Both the position numbers and the translations under genes were made by a program. Under the pieces are notes generated by a model. The model was given only the letters and a program-made list of their open reading frames with translations, did not search any database and was not told the DNA's origin. Shown piece after piece: positions 45,859 to 55,511 of a stretch of DNA of 64,000 bases. The stretch covers positions 1 through 64,000 of the forward strand of contig JBPOJB010000034.1 of NCBI GenBank assembly GCA_052034005.1, written 5' to 3'. Source of the stretch: JAAYDI01 sp052034005. Its GTDB lineage: Bacteria > Planctomycetota > Planctomycetia > Pirellulales > Pirellulaceae. Every line of letters starts with the position of its first letter. The stretch's first letter is position 1.

Positions 45859-46551
45859 ATGAGACGATCCTGCACGATGATTGCCATCTTGTTGACACTC
45901 TGCCTGAGCCGCATGGCGGTCGCCCAAGAGCCGGCCAAGCCCATGTCCCTGTTCGACGGGAAGACGCTCGACGGCTGGGACGGCAACCCGAAGTTCTGGA
46001 GTGTCCGGGAGGGGGTGATCTGCGGCCAGACGACGCCCGACAATCCCACCCGGGGCAACACATTCCTCATCTGGCGCCAAGGCGAGGTCGGCGACTTCCA
46101 GCTGGACCTGGACTTCCGCATCGTAGGCGGCAACTCGGGGATCCAGTATCGCAGCAAGGAGGCCGGCCCATGGGTGATCCACGGCTACCAGGCTGACTTC
46201 GACGCGGGCGCGACCTATTCCGGCATCCTGTATGAGGAAGGGGGTCGGGGGATCGTGTCCGAGCGCGGGAAGAAGATCGTGATCGACGAGCAGGGCCAGT
46301 GGAAGGCGGTGGGCGACACGGCCAAGAACGAGGACATCCTCAAAGCCATCAAAAAGGAAGACTGGAACCACTATACGGTCATCGCCAAGGGCAACCGCCT
46401 GATCCACAAGATCAACGACATCGTGACGGTCGACGTGACCGACAACCAGGTGGAGAAACGCAGCATGTCCGGTTTGCTGGCGCTGCAGCTGCACGCGGGC
46501 GACCCGATGCTGGTGCAGTTCCGCAACATCCAGTTGACGCCGTTGAAGTAG
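45859..46551 (+). CDS. Secreted DUF1080 protein (3-keto-disaccharide-hydrolase type)
   Basis: The 230-residue protein has a signal peptide (ending near RMAVAQEPAKP). A concanavalin-like jelly-roll domain follows: LFDGKTLDGWDGNPKFWSV at the start, GDFQLDLDFRIVGGNSGIQYRS, a central GYQADFDAG, and WNHYTVIAKGNRLIHKIND, ending GLLALQLHAGDPMLVQFRNIQL. This is the DUF1080 family, whose members include hydrolases of 3-keto disaccharides and related glycosides; many family members are only binding domains. GGAGAAA precedes the ATG. It is one of several carbohydrate-related secreted genes here. Confidence 0.9.
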   Translation: MRRSCTMIAILLTLCLSRMAVAQEPAKPMSLFDGKTLDGWDGNPKFWSVREGVICGQTTPDNPTRGNTFLIWRQGEVGDFQLDLDFRIVGGNSGIQYRSKEAGPWVIHGYQADFDAGATYSGILYEEGGRGIVSERGKKIVIDEQGQWKAVGDTAKNEDILKAIKKEDWNHYTVIAKGNRLIHKINDIVTVDVTDNQVEKRSMSGLLALQLHAGDPMLVQFRNIQLTPLK

Positions 46552-46689
46552 GCGCGGCACCCGTTTCGCGTGGTAGAGTGTCGGTAGATCGTGGTGCTTG
46601 TCGTTCAGGGGGAATCACGGGCCGGTAGGCGTGGTCGCCGCCCGCGTTCCACCTGAACCACATTATCCTCTTCTGCCAAGGCACGCCCG

Positions 46690-49600
46690 ATGGACCTGCT
46701 GGTCGGACTCATCGCGTTAGCCGCGGTCGTGTCGGTCATCGCCGTGGTCGGACACGTCATCTGGCTGCTCGCGTCGGAGATTCTGCGCTTCCTGTTCCAG
46801 ACAGGCCGGCAGCCTTCGCGTCCGGCGTCCCCCTGTCCGCGCTGCGGCAATCCACGCGGGTTGACCCATGGCGTCTGTGACAGGTGCGGGCACGATTCCG
46901 CACGGGTCAAACGCCGCGCGCTGGAGTCCGCGATGCGTCAGGTCGAGCGGTTGCATCGCGAGGGCCGGCTGGATACTGCCGTCTTCAACCACGCCATCGA
47001 GGCGCTCAGCGCGGCGAAGCGGCAGCTTCCGCAGACGGCAGACACGGCGGCGGCGCCGCCGCGACTTCGACCCGCGGCCGGACCGTCGGCCGGGCCGTTC
47101 GCCCCTGCGACCACAAGTCCGGCGGTCGAGGTCGGCCGGGAGGCCGCGGCGGTGGCGTTCGAACCGGTCGAAGCCGAACTGGTGACGGACGATGACCAGG
47201 CGTCGCCGGTGACGCCGGCCGCGGCCGTGCCCACGGCCGCACCCATGCCGGCCCCGCCGGATTTCGCGCGCGACACGGAGCCGGCAGTGACTCGGTTCTC
47301 GCCGCGCCGCACGCTGGCCGACATGCTGCAGTCGTTCATGGACGAGAAGAACATCCAGTGGGGTGAATTGGCCAGCGGCATGTTGATCGTGGGCAGCGCC
47401 ATCGGGCTGGTGATCAGCCTGCGCGCGACGCTGGTGGAGATCAGTGAGCGGGTCCGCTACTTCCCCGCGCTGCTGTTCATGCTCGGCACCATGGCCGTGC
47501 ACGCAGCCGGGCTGTACACCCTGCGGCGCTGGAAGCTGCGCAGGACCAGCCGCGGCGTGTTGATCATCGGCATGTTGCTGGTGCCGCTGAGTTTCGTCGC
47601 CGGCATTGTGCTCTCCGGACCCGACGACGCGCGCCTGCCGGCGATCGGCCCCATGTACATTGCGGCGGTGACCGTGGGCCTGCTCGGCTACGGTGCGATC
47701 ACGTCCTTGTCGGCCAGGGCCTTGCTGGTCGCGGACTGGTGGCGGCTGATCGTGGCTGTGATGGGCTCAGCGGCAGGGCAACTGGTCATCAACCGCCAGG
47801 TCGAGTTCGAGGGCCGCGGATCGCTGATGGTTCGCGCTACGGCGCTCTTCGCGGTGCCGCTGGCGAGCTTCCTGGCGGCCACGCTCACGCAATTGCAGCA
47901 GGTCGCCCGGAAAACGCGTCTGAGCCGTGCCCGCGCCAACCAGACGTTCCTCGTGCTGGGAATCGCCGCCTTCGCCTTGACCGTGCCGTTGGGGCTGCTG
48001 ATCTACCGCGCGGGCGAGGTCCACCAGATGTTGGCGGCGCTGAGCCCGTCGTGGAGTCTGGTGGCGGCCGTCGTGCTGGGCGTCGGGATCGCCGTGCACG
48101 GACGGTGCGAATCACCGACGGCTGCCTCGACGCGCACGATCGGCACGGCGTTGGCTGCCTTCGGCGGGCTGCTCATGATCGGTGCCGACGTGCTGGCCTG
48201 GCCGACGCCGCACGTACTGATCACCGTGTGTGCGCTGACGGCGATGGCCCTGGTCGTCCTCGCTGCGATCGGGCGAGTTGCCGGGCTTCATGCAGGCGCC
48301 GCGGTGGCGGGGACGATAGGCTACCTGCTTCTCGTCTTGCGACTTGGCGGCTCCTTGGAGGCTCATCCGACCAGCGCTGAGTTGATCCAGGCGGTGATCA
48401 TGGGTCGCTCCGCGTGGGCGCTGATGGCGGCCGCCGTGACGATCGCGGGCCTCGCCGGGTGGTCCGTGCGTGCCCGACGCTCACCGATCGCCCGGGTCTA
48501 CCTGGGAACGGCCGGCGGGCTGGCGGCCGTTTCCGGCGCCATTGGTCTCTATGCCGGATTCTGGTCCGGCGTGGACTCGGCTTGGATGACGCCCTTGTTC
48601 GCCATCGGCGCGCTGGGCTGCCTCGTGATCGGCCACAGGCTGGAGGTAACCGGCCAGGGGCGTGCGCGGGAGGCGGAAGCCGAGACGCGTGAAGGCCCGA
48701 ACTCCGGCCGACAGTCTGGGTCCTGGAGCGTGCAGCCGCCGGCCCTTCTCACCTGGTGCGGATCGGCCATGCTGCTGGTCGCTCTCCTCCACCTGCTGGC
48801 CTGGAACGGCTGGTTTGCCGAACAGCTCGCGGTCCGGAGACTGACGGTCTCGAGCCCCTGGCGGTTGGCGCTGATCAGCCATGCGCTGTTGGCCACGGCG
48901 TTGGCGGGCGCGACGTGGCTGAGGAACCGCGCCACGGGCGGAGCGCTTGCGTCATTTGACGCGGAGGGTGACCCTCGGCAGCGATGGCTGGCGCCGCTGG
49001 CATGGTCCGGTTCGATTTCCGCCGCCGTGGCGGTGCCGCCGCTGATCCACGTGACGCCGCACTCAGTGAACGCGCAGGCGGCCTACGCCGTGGCGATCGC
49101 TGCAGCGTGGGCGATGGCCGGGCTGGCGCGCCAAGTGCCACGACTGCTCAGCGCCAGTCACGTCGCGGCCACCGTCGCCGTCGGGTTCCTCGTGGCGGCC
49201 GTCGCGGCGCGACAGCCGTGGCCCGAGCCGCGTTGGCTGGACTTGCGACATGCCCAATGGCAGCTCATCGCGCTGGGGCTATGGTGCGCCGCAACCACGG
49301 TCGCCTGTATCCGGGCACGGCGGTCCGTTACGGCCCGTGCGCTCCTGCGCGAGATCTCGCCGGCGCTCGACCGAGTCCTGCTGGGCGCCCTGTTGCTGGC
49401 CCTGGTGGGGCTGGGAGTCGTCGGCTGTTGGCCTGGCATCCTGGTCGAACTGGGTTTCGCGCGCCCTGATCTGGCCGGCATCCGAGGGTTCGGGTTCGCG
49501 CCGGCATCCGGCGCGGGTGGTTGGTGGGCGTGGGCCAGTGTGGCATTGGCGTTGGGTGCCGCCGTGGCTCAAGGAATGAATCGGACCGGTTGGATCGCAA

Positions 49601-52600
49601 TCGTCGCATGGACTGCCGTCGCGCCGTTGTTGATCTCCGGCAGTTGGGAAACCGGCCGTGCCGTGGCCTCCGGCCTGCGGTGGACGTTCGCGGGCTACAC
49701 ATTGTGCTGGGCGGTATTGGCTGCCATGCGCGGACTGCTCGTCGCGGGACTGAAGCGTCTGTCGCCGGCCGCACATGGCCGCTGGGCGTCACTCGACAGC
49801 CCGATGCGTGACGCGGCCGTGATCGTCGGGTCACTGCCGGTGTTCGGGCTCACCTTGCTGGCGCTGAGTCAGGTCATCAGCGGCGCGCCGTGGGGCGGAC
49901 CATCGGCCGAGACATGGTTCACCCGGCTGACACCTGCCGTGTCCTACGTGGTGCCCCTGGCCATCCTGACGTCTGCCATGCTGGTGCTGGCCGTCCGTGA
50001 AGGCATCAGCGCCTATGCGCTGATGGGATCCATCTTCTGTGCGTGTGCAATCGCTCTGGGTGTAGCCCTGCAGGCCGCAAGCTCGGGAACCGGTTGGACG
50101 ACCTCCTGGTCGGTCACGTTGGCTCAGGCGCTGGCGCTCGGATTGGCTGGGTACGGGCTGGTCTGGCAGTTGCTGTCGCGGTGGATCGAGCGTCGCGTGG
50201 CCCGGCCGGATGCGTCCTGGCTGCGGATTCAAGTGTTGTTGTCGATCGCAGCGGTCGCGGGGTTGTCGAGTTGGGCGTTGGGAGCCTTGCTGGTGTCTCC
50301 CAGTGGCGACCTGCCGGAACTGGGTCTGCTGGGGCGTTGGCCCAGCCATGCGGCGGCGGCGCTCTGGGCGGCGTGCGTGGCGTGGGGTGTACGCGGAGAT
50401 GCTCGGCGTTTGGCCGCGTCCGCAGTGGGCTTGCCCGTCGTGTGGGCGCCGCTGGCGGCGGCCACGGCGTGCACGTTCGCGCCTGCGCTGCCCTGGGTGG
50501 GCTACCACGTGGTGACCGGCGTCTGGTTGGCGGTCGGCCTGGGTGCGGCGTGCTGCGCGTGGTGGGGCGGCCCGGTCGTGTCGCGTCCGCGATGGATCTC
50601 GGTGTATCGGGCATCCGGTGCGCTCTTGGGCCTGGCCGTATTCGTGCTGGCGATCCGCGGCTCGGCGAGTGATCCCATCGGGCAATGGTGGACGCCGGCG
50701 ATCTGCGGCGGATTGTCCCTGCTGTGGGCGATCTGGGCGATCGGCGGCCGCGTGCAGTGGGGCGCTTACGGATCGGTGGTCAGCGTGCTGTGGGGCACCT
50801 GGGCGATCTGGTCGGAATTGGCAGCCCGCCGAGGCCCCGGCTTCGTTACAGGCGGCGTCTATACGTTGATCATCGCGGGCACGGCGACCGCGGCATTCTG
50901 GCTGCTTGTCGAGATCTGGTACCAGGACAAACGCGACGCGTCGCTGGATCCTCGCGTTCCGAACGCACTGCGTGTGCATTCGTTTTTGGCGGTGGTGATG
51001 ACGGCCTTGATGGGTCTGTTCGCTCTGGGTAGCGCGCTGGCGTGGGGCGGACGGAATCCCGGGCTGGGTATCGCAAATCTCACGACCACGGACGCGCTCA
51101 GGGTCACAGCTTTGGCGGGTCTGAGCCCGTTACTGCTGGCGATGCTGTGGGACCGCCATTCGCGGGCCGTGCTGTTGATGCTGGATATCTGGGGTCTGAT
51201 CGTCATCGTGATGGGCCTGGACCTGTTTAACCGGACGACGGATTTCGGCGTCGCGCGGACGGTGATGGCGGCGTGTCTGGCCGGGGCGTGCCACATCGCG
51301 TTGACGGGGCACTTGTGGCGATGGGGCGCGAATCTTGCGACGTGGGCCGTGCGGCTTCATATGCCGGACCCCGTAGCCCGGCTGGAGCGCGCGTCGCGTT
51401 GGCTGCTGGTACTGAACGTTCTGGGGACGCTGAGCATCTGCGGTCTGGGGTTTGTAACCATTTTCATCGCGAAGGAGCGGGGGGAGCGGATGGGCACCGC
51501 ATTTGCGCCGGTGCTGCTGGCTTACGGTATGGGCTGTCTGGCTCAGCGGCCGCGGCGACTGGTCATGCAGTGCTTCAGCCTGCTCGTGCTGAGCCTGGCT
51601 GCCGTGTACATCGGCTGGGCGGATGTCCGGCCGGCGCCGGAGTACGACCCGGTGCTGATGTACGCTGCGCGGCACCTGATCAGCGTGGCTGGCGCCACGC
51701 TGTTGTATGCGGTGGTGGTCGCCCGCTGGATCGGCCCGCGGAGCAGCTGGTGGGATGCGGTGCGCAGGACATCGCTGATCCTGGCGGCCGCGACGATCAG
51801 CGCGTTGGCAGTCGTCCTGGCGCTGGAAGTGGCTCACTTCACGCCTGGTGCACGCGCCCCGATCGCGACGCCGGAGGTGATCGCGATCAGCGTAATGCTG
51901 GCGGGGTTCGTCGTGGCACTGCTGTCGATGGCCTTGTGGCCCGGCAAGGACCCGCTGAACTTGACGGAGAAGGGTCGTACGGCCTACGTGTACGCGGCCC
52001 AGCTGATGGCCGCCTTGCTGTTTGCCCACGTGTACCTGGTGGAGAACCAGTTGTTTCACGGCCGGTTCCGCGATCACTGGCCGTACATCGTCATGCTGCT
52101 GGCCTTCGGGAGCGCGGCCTTCGGCGAACTGTGTGTCCGGCGGAACTGGCGTGTAATCGCCGAGCCGCTGCTGCGGACCGGCGGCTTCCTGCCCTTGCTG
52201 CCGGCCGTCGCGGCCTGGGCGTTCTCCGACACGCGCTACCCGCTCGTGCTGTTCAGCGCCGGGCTGGTGTACGTGTTCCTGTCGATCACCCGCCGTTCGT
52301 TCTATACGGCCGTAGCGGCCGCCGTGACGAGCAACGGTGCGATCTGGGCACTGCTGTCCGAGAAGGGGCTGGAGTTCTTCATCCAGCCCCAGATGTGGCT
52401 CATTCCGCCCGCGCTCTCCGTCCTGATCGCTGCCCATGTCAACCGGGCCCGGCTGACCGAGCATGCACTGACGGGCATCCGGTACGGCTGCGTCATCATC
52501 ATTTATCTCAGTTCGGCCGGCGAGATGTTCATGAAGCTGGTGGTCAGCGACGCCCCCGAAGCATGGCTTCGGCCGATCGTTCTGGCCAGCCTGGCCGTCG

Positions 52601-52842
52601 CCGGCATGCTGGCCGGAATCCTGCTGCGCGTCCGCGCGTTCCTGTACCTGGGCGCCAGCTTCCTGCTGCTCTCGATCGTGGCCATGGTCTGGAACGCCGG
52701 CCGGCTGGTCCAGCACACATGGCCCTGGTGGGCGTTCGGCATCAGCATGGGCCTGGCCATCCTGGTCCTGTTCGGCGTGTTCGAGAAGCACCGGCAGGCA
52801 GTCCAGGGGTTGATCGCGCGGCTCCGGCAATGGGACGCCTGA
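46690..52842 (+). CDS. Giant polytopic membrane protein, 2,050 residues
   Basis: A single uninterrupted frame encodes a first membrane segment (residues 1–37), then a zinc-ribbon-like knuckle with C49, C52, C63 and C66 (CPRCG ... CDRCG), a short helical domain (about 78–113), a Pro/Ala-rich linker (about 115–205), then dozens of consecutive hydrophobic helices to the end. The segment FMDEKNIQWGELASGMLIVGSAIGLVIS opens the membrane part and resembles planctomycete DUF2157/DUF2339-like proteins. No pore-forming or catalytic signature is visible. The gene's base composition does not stand out from its neighbours. A transport or envelope role is only a guess. Confidence 0.8.
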   Translation: MDLLVGLIALAAVVSVIAVVGHVIWLLASEILRFLFQTGRQPSRPASPCPRCGNPRGLTHGVCDRCGHDSARVKRRALESAMRQVERLHREGRLDTAVFNHAIEALSAAKRQLPQTADTAAAPPRLRPAAGPSAGPFAPATTSPAVEVGREAAAVAFEPVEAELVTDDDQASPVTPAAAVPTAAPMPAPPDFARDTEPAVTRFSPRRTLADMLQSFMDEKNIQWGELASGMLIVGSAIGLVISLRATLVEISERVRYFPALLFMLGTMAVHAAGLYTLRRWKLRRTSRGVLIIGMLLVPLSFVAGIVLSGPDDARLPAIGPMYIAAVTVGLLGYGAITSLSARALLVADWWRLIVAVMGSAAGQLVINRQVEFEGRGSLMVRATALFAVPLASFLAATLTQLQQVARKTRLSRARANQTFLVLGIAAFALTVPLGLLIYRAGEVHQMLAALSPSWSLVAAVVLGVGIAVHGRCESPTAASTRTIGTALAAFGGLLMIGADVLAWPTPHVLITVCALTAMALVVLAAIGRVAGLHAGAAVAGTIGYLLLVLRLGGSLEAHPTSAELIQAVIMGRSAWALMAAAVTIAGLAGWSVRARRSPIARVYLGTAGGLAAVSGAIGLYAGFWSGVDSAWMTPLFAIGALGCLVIGHRLEVTGQGRAREAEAETREGPNSGRQSGSWSVQPPALLTWCGSAMLLVALLHLLAWNGWFAEQLAVRRLTVSSPWRLALISHALLATALAGATWLRNRATGGALASFDAEGDPRQRWLAPLAWSGSISAAVAVPPLIHVTPHSVNAQAAYAVAIAAAWAMAGLARQVPRLLSASHVAATVAVGFLVAAVAARQPWPEPRWLDLRHAQWQLIALGLWCAATTVACIRARRSVTARALLREISPALDRVLLGALLLALVGLGVVGCWPGILVELGFARPDLAGIRGFGFAPASGAGGWWAWASVALALGAAVAQGMNRTGWIAIVAWTAVAPLLISGSWETGRAVASGLRWTFAGYTLCWAVLAAMRGLLVAGLKRLSPAAHGRWASLDSPMRDAAVIVGSLPVFGLTLLALSQVISGAPWGGPSAETWFTRLTPAVSYVVPLAILTSAMLVLAVREGISAYALMGSIFCACAIALGVALQAASSGTGWTTSWSVTLAQALALGLAGYGLVWQLLSRWIERRVARPDASWLRIQVLLSIAAVAGLSSWALGALLVSPSGDLPELGLLGRWPSHAAAALWAACVAWGVRGDARRLAASAVGLPVVWAPLAAATACTFAPALPWVGYHVVTGVWLAVGLGAACCAWWGGPVVSRPRWISVYRASGALLGLAVFVLAIRGSASDPIGQWWTPAICGGLSLLWAIWAIGGRVQWGAYGSVVSVLWGTWAIWSELAARRGPGFVTGGVYTLIIAGTATAAFWLLVEIWYQDKRDASLDPRVPNALRVHSFLAVVMTALMGLFALGSALAWGGRNPGLGIANLTTTDALRVTALAGLSPLLLAMLWDRHSRAVLLMLDIWGLIVIVMGLDLFNRTTDFGVARTVMAACLAGACHIALTGHLWRWGANLATWAVRLHMPDPVARLERASRWLLVLNVLGTLSICGLGFVTIFIAKERGERMGTAFAPVLLAYGMGCLAQRPRRLVMQCFSLLVLSLAAVYIGWADVRPAPEYDPVLMYAARHLISVAGATLLYAVVVARWIGPRSSWWDAVRRTSLILAAATISALAVVLALEVAHFTPGARAPIATPEVIAISVMLAGFVVALLSMALWPGKDPLNLTEKGRTAYVYAAQLMAALLFAHVYLVENQLFHGRFRDHWPYIVMLLAFGSAAFGELCVRRNWRVIAEPLLRTGGFLPLLPAVAAWAFSDTRYPLVLFSAGLVYVFLSITRRSFYTAVAAAVTSNGAIWALLSEKGLEFFIQPQMWLIPPALSVLIAAHVNRARLTEHALTGIRYGCVIIIYLSSAGEMFMKLVVSDAPEAWLRPIVLASLAVAGMLAGILLRVRAFLYLGASFLLLSIVAMVWNAGRLVQHTWPWWAFGISMGLAILVLFGVFEKHRQAVQGLIARLRQWDA

Positions 52843-52870
52843 GGGAAGGCGGCGACCCAGGAGGGACTTC

Positions 52871-52898
52871 CCGAGCGCGGCGGAATGACGGCGCTCGG
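52871..52898. terminator. Hairpin between convergent genes
   Basis: An 8-bp stem (CCGAGCGC and its complement) with a 12-base loop lies in the 96-base gap between the giant membrane protein gene and the convergent MocA gene. No T-run follows it. Confidence 0.35.
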
Positions 52899-52938
52899 AC
52901 GGCAGGTCCTGATTCCGTCTCGCGCGCGGCATTCGCCG

Positions 52939-54273
52939 TCAGAGCGGTGGGGTGAGCCCCGGGGCGGCAACCGGGTAGTCTCCATGTTCGTCGGGGAGCG
53001 TGGGGGCGGGATCGGCCAGCGACGTGAGGGCGTCCGTGTTGGCCAGCGCGCGGTTGGATGCCAGCGCCTCGTCCCATCGGATCGTCTGGCCGGAATAGGC
53101 GGCCAGGCGTCCCAAGATGGCGGTCAGCGTGCTCTTGGCGCCGTATTCGCCTTCACGGGGGATACAGCCGCGGCGCAGGTCGGCGATCAAGTCCTGCTGT
53201 TCCTGCTGGTGGCCGCCCCGCGGTGCGGTGGTGCGCCAGATGAGCTGGCCGGCCCGGTTGTAGATCTTCCCGCCGCTGATATCGGCCGAGCCGCGGGTGG
53301 CGTCGGCATGCTCCGAGACGCAGTTCCAGCAGTGCCGGATGTGGCGGCTCTGGCTGAACAGCCGAGCGCCGCTGGGGTAGGTGTATTCGCAGAAAAAGTG
53401 GTCAAAGATCTGGCCGTAGTCGCGTCCGGTGTCACCCTGACGCTTCCGCACCTCCCGGCCGCCTTGCGCGTTGACCTCCTGCGGGAACTCGCCCAGCGCC
53501 CAATTGGCCACGTCCAGGTTCTGCACGTGCTGTTCCACGATATGGTCGCCGCTGAGCCACGTAAAGTAATACCAGTTGCGCAGCTGGTACTCCAATTCGC
53601 TCTGGTGAGCCTGACGTGGACGCGTTTCCACGCCGCCGCCGTTCCAATAGACGCGGAGCGTGATCAGGTCGCCAATCCGGCCGCCCTGCAGCTCGGCGAT
53701 CGTCTCGCGGTAGGCCCGCTCATGACGGCGTTGCAAGCCGACCGCCACGGCCAGATTCCTACGTTCGGCTTCCACCGATGCTTCGAGCACCCGGCGCACG
53801 CCCGGGACATCGACCGCCACGGGTTTTTCCAGAAACACATGCTTGCCGGCGGCCACGGCCGCCTGAAACTGCTGCGGCCGGAACCCCGGCGGCGTCGCCA
53901 GGATCACCAGGTCAACGTCGGTCTCCAGCAGTCGCTGGCAGGCGTCCAGTCCGACCAGTCGCCGTTCCGGCGGGAGGTCCAGCTTGTCCGGGTGCCTGCT
54001 CCGGATCTGCCGGTAGGCGCCCTGCAGACGATCCCCAAACACGTCGGCCAGCGCGACCAGCCGCACCGGCCCGCTGGTCGTGTTGAGCATCTGGATGGCC
54101 GCCCCCGTGCCGCGCGACCCGCAGCCGACCAGCCCGACGCGCAGCATGTCCGTACCGTGTGCGTGGGCTGCGCGGGCAATGCCCAGCCCGCTGGCCACCA
54201 GAAACGACGACGTGCGAATGAAGTCCCGCCGTGACGGGTGGCTGGTTGCCGGCCGTTCTGGTATCTCGGTCAC
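52939..54273 (-). CDS. Tat-exported Gfo/Idh/MocA-family oxidoreductase
   Basis: The 444-residue protein has a Tat-type signal (PSRRDFIRTSSFLVASGLGIARA), a Rossmann fold (LRVGLVGCGSRGTGAAIQML) and the family lysine motif VFLEKPVAVDVPG. The second domain contains GDHIVEQHVQNLDVANWAL and VKRQGDTGRDYGQIFDHFFCEYTY-like residues of the planctomycete group. Start is GTG at 54273 with AGGGAG at about five bases. It is followed on the same strand by no further gene, but precedes the convergent giant ORF. It starts 34 bases downstream of the SUMF1-like gene and may be its operon partner. Confidence 0.9.
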   Translation of the reverse strand: MTEIPERPATSHPSRRDFIRTSSFLVASGLGIARAAHAHGTDMLRVGLVGCGSRGTGAAIQMLNTTSGPVRLVALADVFGDRLQGAYRQIRSRHPDKLDLPPERRLVGLDACQRLLETDVDLVILATPPGFRPQQFQAAVAAGKHVFLEKPVAVDVPGVRRVLEASVEAERRNLAVAVGLQRRHERAYRETIAELQGGRIGDLITLRVYWNGGGVETRPRQAHQSELEYQLRNWYYFTWLSGDHIVEQHVQNLDVANWALGEFPQEVNAQGGREVRKRQGDTGRDYGQIFDHFFCEYTYPSGARLFSQSRHIRHCWNCVSEHADATRGSADISGGKIYNRAGQLIWRTTAPRGGHQQEQQDLIADLRRGCIPREGEYGAKSTLTAILGRLAAYSGQTIRWDEALASNRALANTDALTSLADPAPTLPDEHGDYPVAAPGLTPPL

Positions 54274-54307
54274 AAAGGCTCCCTGACTGTGCGATCAGTC
54301 GGCCGCA

Positions 54308-55423
54308 CTACCGGCCGCGTTTTCGGTCCAATTGCGGCTCCATCTTGTCCCATTTAGCCGCTTTCTCCGCCTCCGTCGGCTCGACCAGCGGGCGAACGAC
54401 CCGGAACCCGACGAACTTGGCGTCCGTGTGATACCACATGCTCTTGGGAATCTGCGGGTCGTGGGCCTGCCAGGACGGATCGGAACCGGCTCGGGCCGCG
54501 CTGCGGCACTGGGCCGGGTCCGCCATGAACGAGCCGCCTCGCACGACGGTCGGGAAGAGCTTGGTGGGCGTGACCAGCGGGTTGTCCGCAGCGGGATTCG
54601 TGAACGTGCCCGAGTAATCGGGGGTCAGTTCGTCCAGCACGTACTCGGCGACGTTCCCGTGCATGTCATACAGGCCCCAGGGGTTCGGCTTCTTCTGTCC
54701 CACCTTGCTGTAGGCCTCGTCCTCGCTGTTGTCGAAGAACCAGGCGTAGTCCTCGAGTTGGTCCGGATCGTCACCGAACGAATAGGCGGTGGTCGTGCCG
54801 GCGCGGCACGCGTATTCCCACTCCGCTTCCGTCGGCAGCCGGTAGTAGCGACCGGTCTTCTCGGTCAACCACTGGCAGTAGACGCGCGCCGCGAACTGGG
54901 TCATGCAGATGGCCGGCGCGTCGTCCTTCCCCATGCCGAAACTCATGTCCTGGTACGGTTCGGTGGGCTGGGAAAGCTGGTATTCCAGCGACGCCTTGTC
55001 GCGCTCCGTCTCGGCCAGTTTCTTCACCTTGCGGAGCTGGATATCGCGATCGAACATCCAGACTTCGAACGCGTTCCAGCGCAGCTCGTACTTGCCCATC
55101 CAGAACGGCGCGATCTTCACCTTGTGCTGCGGCCCTTCGTCGTCGTTGCGGCCTTCCTCCGTCTTCGGGCTGCCCATGATGAACTCCCCGCCCTTGATCG
55201 GAACCATCTCGATCTTGGCATCCGTGTGCTCGATCAGCTCCGTATAGGGCTTCATCTCGGCTTCGGTCTTGGCCTCCGAGTTGGGTACGGGCAGGGGCAC
55301 TCGCTCTGCACGCGCCGGGTTGCTCCAGGAGACAGCGCCCAGCCCCAGCAGACAGACCAGGAGCCGAACGATTTGCTGGGAGTACCGTTGCATGGGTGGC
55401 GACAGCCGTTCTACTCTAGACAT
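54308..55423 (-). CDS. Secreted SUMF1/formylglycine-generating-enzyme-like protein
   Basis: The 371-residue protein has a signal peptide (to about PARAERVP). It then has the FGE-sulfatase domain: IKGGEFIMGSPKTEEGRNDDEGPQHKVKI, PVCMTQFAARVYCQWLTEKTGRYYRLPTEAEWEYACRAGT (here ICMTQFAA), GLYDMHGNVAEYV and VVRGGSFMADPAQCRSAARAG. True FGE uses two conserved cysteines late in the domain, which are not obvious here. The planctomycete proteins of this type are mostly of unknown role; sulfatase activation is only one possibility. The start has an in-frame ATG at 55393 as an alternative. Confidence 0.85.
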   Translation of the reverse strand: MSRVERLSPPMQRYSQQIVRLLVCLLGLGAVSWSNPARAERVPLPVPNSEAKTEAEMKPYTELIEHTDAKIEMVPIKGGEFIMGSPKTEEGRNDDEGPQHKVKIAPFWMGKYELRWNAFEVWMFDRDIQLRKVKKLAETERDKASLEYQLSQPTEPYQDMSFGMGKDDAPAICMTQFAARVYCQWLTEKTGRYYRLPTEAEWEYACRAGTTTAYSFGDDPDQLEDYAWFFDNSEDEAYSKVGQKKPNPWGLYDMHGNVAEYVLDELTPDYSGTFTNPAADNPLVTPTKLFPTVVRGGSFMADPAQCRSAARAGSDPSWQAHDPQIPKSMWYHTDAKFVGFRVVRPLVEPTEAEKAAKWDKMEPQLDRKRGR

Positions 55424-55511
55424 AGACTACCGATCCTTTCCTTCCTAAGGGCAGGGATTCCGTCGACCAATACGCGGCCACACCCGACAGGTGCGGCGGG
55501 ACACGATCGAC

